Assembly (NCBI GenBank): GCA_023055355.1
Contig: JALJCS010000037.1
Location: 992,001 to 1,056,000 of the forward strand
Source: Agelaius tricolor
Taxonomy: Eukaryota; Chordata; Aves; Passeriformes; Icteridae
Reading direction: 5' to 3'
DNA: 64,000 nt
Positions 61,648 through 64,000 of the stretch are shown piece after piece. Numbering within the stretch: position 1 is the first letter of the stretch; each line of letters opens with the position of its first letter. The notes beneath the pieces are model-generated. The model did no database searches. It saw only the letters and a program-made list of their open reading frames with translations, and was not told where the DNA came from. A program made the position numbers and the translations under genes.

Positions 61648-61746
61648 GAAGGTTCATCAGGGCTGGAACAAGCAGGGGAAGCAGATTGAGATGAGCATTA
61701 CGGATCTGCCGTGCTCTGGTTTATGGTTTGTTCCCAGCGATACACA
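61648..61746 (+). other. Candidate 99-bp exon (unconfirmed)
   Basis: A T-rich tract ending 'ttctggctgcacag' precedes the segment, and a strong donor 'gtaagtaa' follows at 61747. One frame (phase 1 on both sides, 33 codons) is open, beginning KVHQGWNKQGKQIEMS and ending SGLWFVPSDTQ. The length is a multiple of three, so it could be skipped without a frameshift. I do not recognise the peptide. A 99-bp open frame is common by chance, so the support rests mainly on the splice-like borders. Confidence 0.15.
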
Positions 61747-64000
61747 GTAAGTAAAACAAGCACTGATTGAGTCAGCTGCCTCCTGGGTGTTCATTTGCTG
61801 GAGTGTGAGGAATATTAATGCTAAGAACATCCTCGTGCACCAGGAGAGGCAGGAGGAGGCAAGCAGATTACCCTGGTTTAGGGGTATTATACACGCGCCT
61901 GCAACTTCCAAAGACACACAGAGGAAATATTTCTGTGGGGTTTTGTCTCTTATCTTCTTACAGTCTTACAGATTTTGGAGATGCATTGCCCTGGAGTTTT
62001 TAATACTCAGAGTTTTCAGGCGGGATTGTGATTATTTCTTTTTTTTTTTTTTTTAAATCCTCCTTTATGCGGGGGGGAGGGAAAAAAAAATACAAGCGCT
62101 GAGTTTCATCAGGATAAAGAAAGAGCAGGTTCCAAGAGAAGAAAGAAGAGATGAAAAAGAGAAGTTTGATTAAAATCCCCTCTTGTTCTGTGTGTTTGAT
62201 GTAAATATCTTCACACCTTTCTCTTTTCCTTTGCAACCCCAGCAGAGGGTTCAGCCCATCACCAGGGGATTGAGTTCCAAGCTCAGGGCTTTGTAGTTGC
62301 TGCTGCTCTTGCTGCTGTTGTCTAAAGGGATTATAAGCCTTTGTAAAGCTTGTGTTAACACCCTGGAGGGGAAAAATGAGTTTCCAAATAACCTTTGTTG
62401 TGCATTTCCTGTCTGAGGTACCCCAGGAAAGGAAAAATCAGCGAGTGTTTGGGCTTCACGAGTAGGTCACTGAAAGTTCACAAACAAGGTCTGCAGCCTC
62501 TCTGACCCTCTCCAAGTGCAGAGATGCTCCTTGTCCTTGTGTTGCTGACACCAGGACCTGCTAAGAATAGCAATGCCCTTCTCTGTGCACCAGGAAACGT
62601 GCTCAATTTTAAACTGGATTTAAAAAAAATATATCTGGAGAAGCTGCAGTAGGTGCTGAGCTCCCAGCACATCCTCCAGTAACATCTGGGCACTTTATAT
62701 TCCATAGCATCTTTGGAAAATCCCAGCTCAGGGTCCAACTCCACAGCTTCAGCCTGACTCTCTGTATCTTTTCAAACCTTTTTATTTTTTCTTTCCCCTT
62801 GCTGCAGGAGGATTGGTTTTGAGCCACGTCTCCCCCTCCAGACACTGTAAAGGTGCAGAGCTGTTTGGTATTCAGGGAGAGCTGGAGGCTGAGGGTCATT
62901 CAATATTCCAGTGTGAGGAGTGGGCTGCTCAGTATTCCAGGTGTGTGCCAGCACCAGCAGGCAGGACTGGGCAGCTGTGGATGGCTCAGCATTCCTAAGG
63001 TGTGCTCCAGGGGCTTCAAGGCTGTCAGGGAGCAGGGCCAGGGTGAGAGTCCCTCAGAATTCACAGCTGTGTCCCTGGGAAGGGCTGAGGACAGGCAGCC
63101 ATCCCATTCTCTGCTTGGAGAATCACAGGGTCAAAGGGAAAATTATCATGGAGAGAAGAGGGAGAGAGAAGTGGGCAAGATGAGAAGGGAGAGTGATGAA
63201 AGGGCAGCACTTCAGAAAATGAGACTTCTGAGCCCCTCACTGGGTACTTTGCAGGAGCCACACTTTAGGTTTAAATTAAAAGGGTGAAGGCAATGCATTC
63301 CATCTTTCTAAGGCTGACTTAAGGACCCAGAGCAAAGCTGTCCAGATACACTCATTATCACATCTTTTTTTTTGCTGTTGGTCAGTGTTAGGTTCTGTGA
63401 TAAAAAGATTCATCCCCACAAACACACAGGATCACAACAGGAGCAGGGGGAAAGCCAAGGACCTGCACAGAGAACTGCAGCCCCCTAAGCCAGCTCCTCA
63501 TGAGGTGCCACAGCCACCAGCCCCATCCCTCAGGGGGCAAAACCATCAGGAGGAAATTCTGACATATTGGGCATGAAGAATTTTTTTTTAACTCCCCCAT
63601 TAGCGTTTATTTTTGTCTGAAATGATGACATTTTCACAACGAAAGTGAAACCCAAATTTATGACAATTAACAGATAATTTTTTTTTTATTCACTCAAATA
63701 TTTTTTTTTCTTACAAATCAGGCAGTAACAATTTTTGCCTTCTCAGAATAAAAATCAGATTGAGCACAGAGGAAGAATGAATCTGAGGTGTTGGATAGGA
63801 GAAAATGTTTCCAACACAGCCCTTTTCATGAGGCCATCTGCTCCTTCCTTACCAGGTATGGGTTTGTAGGTGCTGTGTGCCAGCTTCCACAGAAGACAAG
63901 CCAGCTCTGTGTGCAGGTACTTCTGAGGATGCCTAGCACAAGGCTGAACAAATGGGCTGCCCATGGAAATTGGAGGAAAAGTTGTGTTTTGGAAAACCAA
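61747..64000. other. Non-coding stretch to window end
   Basis: No gene recognised. It has a T run at 62038-62054 followed by a G/A run (62070-62090), T runs at 63364-63373, 63580-63590 and 63679-63710, and weak repetition of 'tattccag' motifs at 62870-63000. Confidence 0.45.

Noticed and set aside
1..64000. tRNA, rRNA or snRNA genes
   Set aside because: None of the conserved internal promoter blocks or stem-loop patterns was noticed by eye. A covariance-model scan would be decisive.

Overview
The window looks like non-coding nuclear DNA from a bird, most likely a songbird (passerine). The evidence is the repeat content. There are at least nine CR1 LINE 3' fragments. Several keep the avian CR1 tail, in which a 'gtcttttccaaccttaatg' type motif is followed by an ATTCTRTG-like octamer. 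There are also six copies of one short LTR family (about 360-490 bp, TGT...ACA ends, four with clear or near-clear 6-bp target-site duplications) and two other LTR-like blocks. I see no mammalian-type SINEs or L1, no bacterial gene organisation, and no long uninterrupted coding frame. The species cannot be named from the sequence alone.

Layout. 1-6 kb: AT-rich sequence with a 4-copy minisatellite (1.4 kb), one half of a distant inverted repeat (2.5-2.9 kb), two copies of a short dispersed repeat (1.1 and 3.6 kb), a CR1 tail (3.0 kb) and an LTR-like block (4.7-5.2 kb). 6-9.7 kb: a polypurine tract, a large 25-bp minisatellite (7.18-8.05 kb, about 35 units, with a 99-bp higher-order repeat at its distal end), then an LTR with an expanded AT tract (9.18-9.66 kb). 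11-17.7 kb: the other arm of the inverted repeat, an 84-bp tandem duplication, a 165-bp direct repeat (15.1 and 17.5 kb), and a CR1 split by an LTR. 20.6-21.9 kb: two oppositely oriented CR1 tails. 22-38 kb: mostly single-copy DNA with one CR1, microsatellites and a small CpG-rich patch near 36 kb. 38.6-42.8 kb: two family-A LTRs, a CR1 and another LTR-like block. 43-50 kb: single-copy sequence with a tandem duplication carrying A/C-rich tracts (48.6-49.3 kb). 51-60 kb: two more family-A LTRs and three CR1 tails. 60-64 kb: single-copy, low-complexity T tracts.

No gene could be established. Two short intervals (48477-48526 and 61648-61746) have good splice-like borders and one open frame each. 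They are reported only as weak exon candidates. The window is best read as a long intron or an intergenic region. The only structured biology that can be supported is transposon history and tandem-repeat growth; no operon-like or multi-gene system was found. All 'nothing seen' statements are by eye: RNA evidence or a protein search could still reveal small exons.
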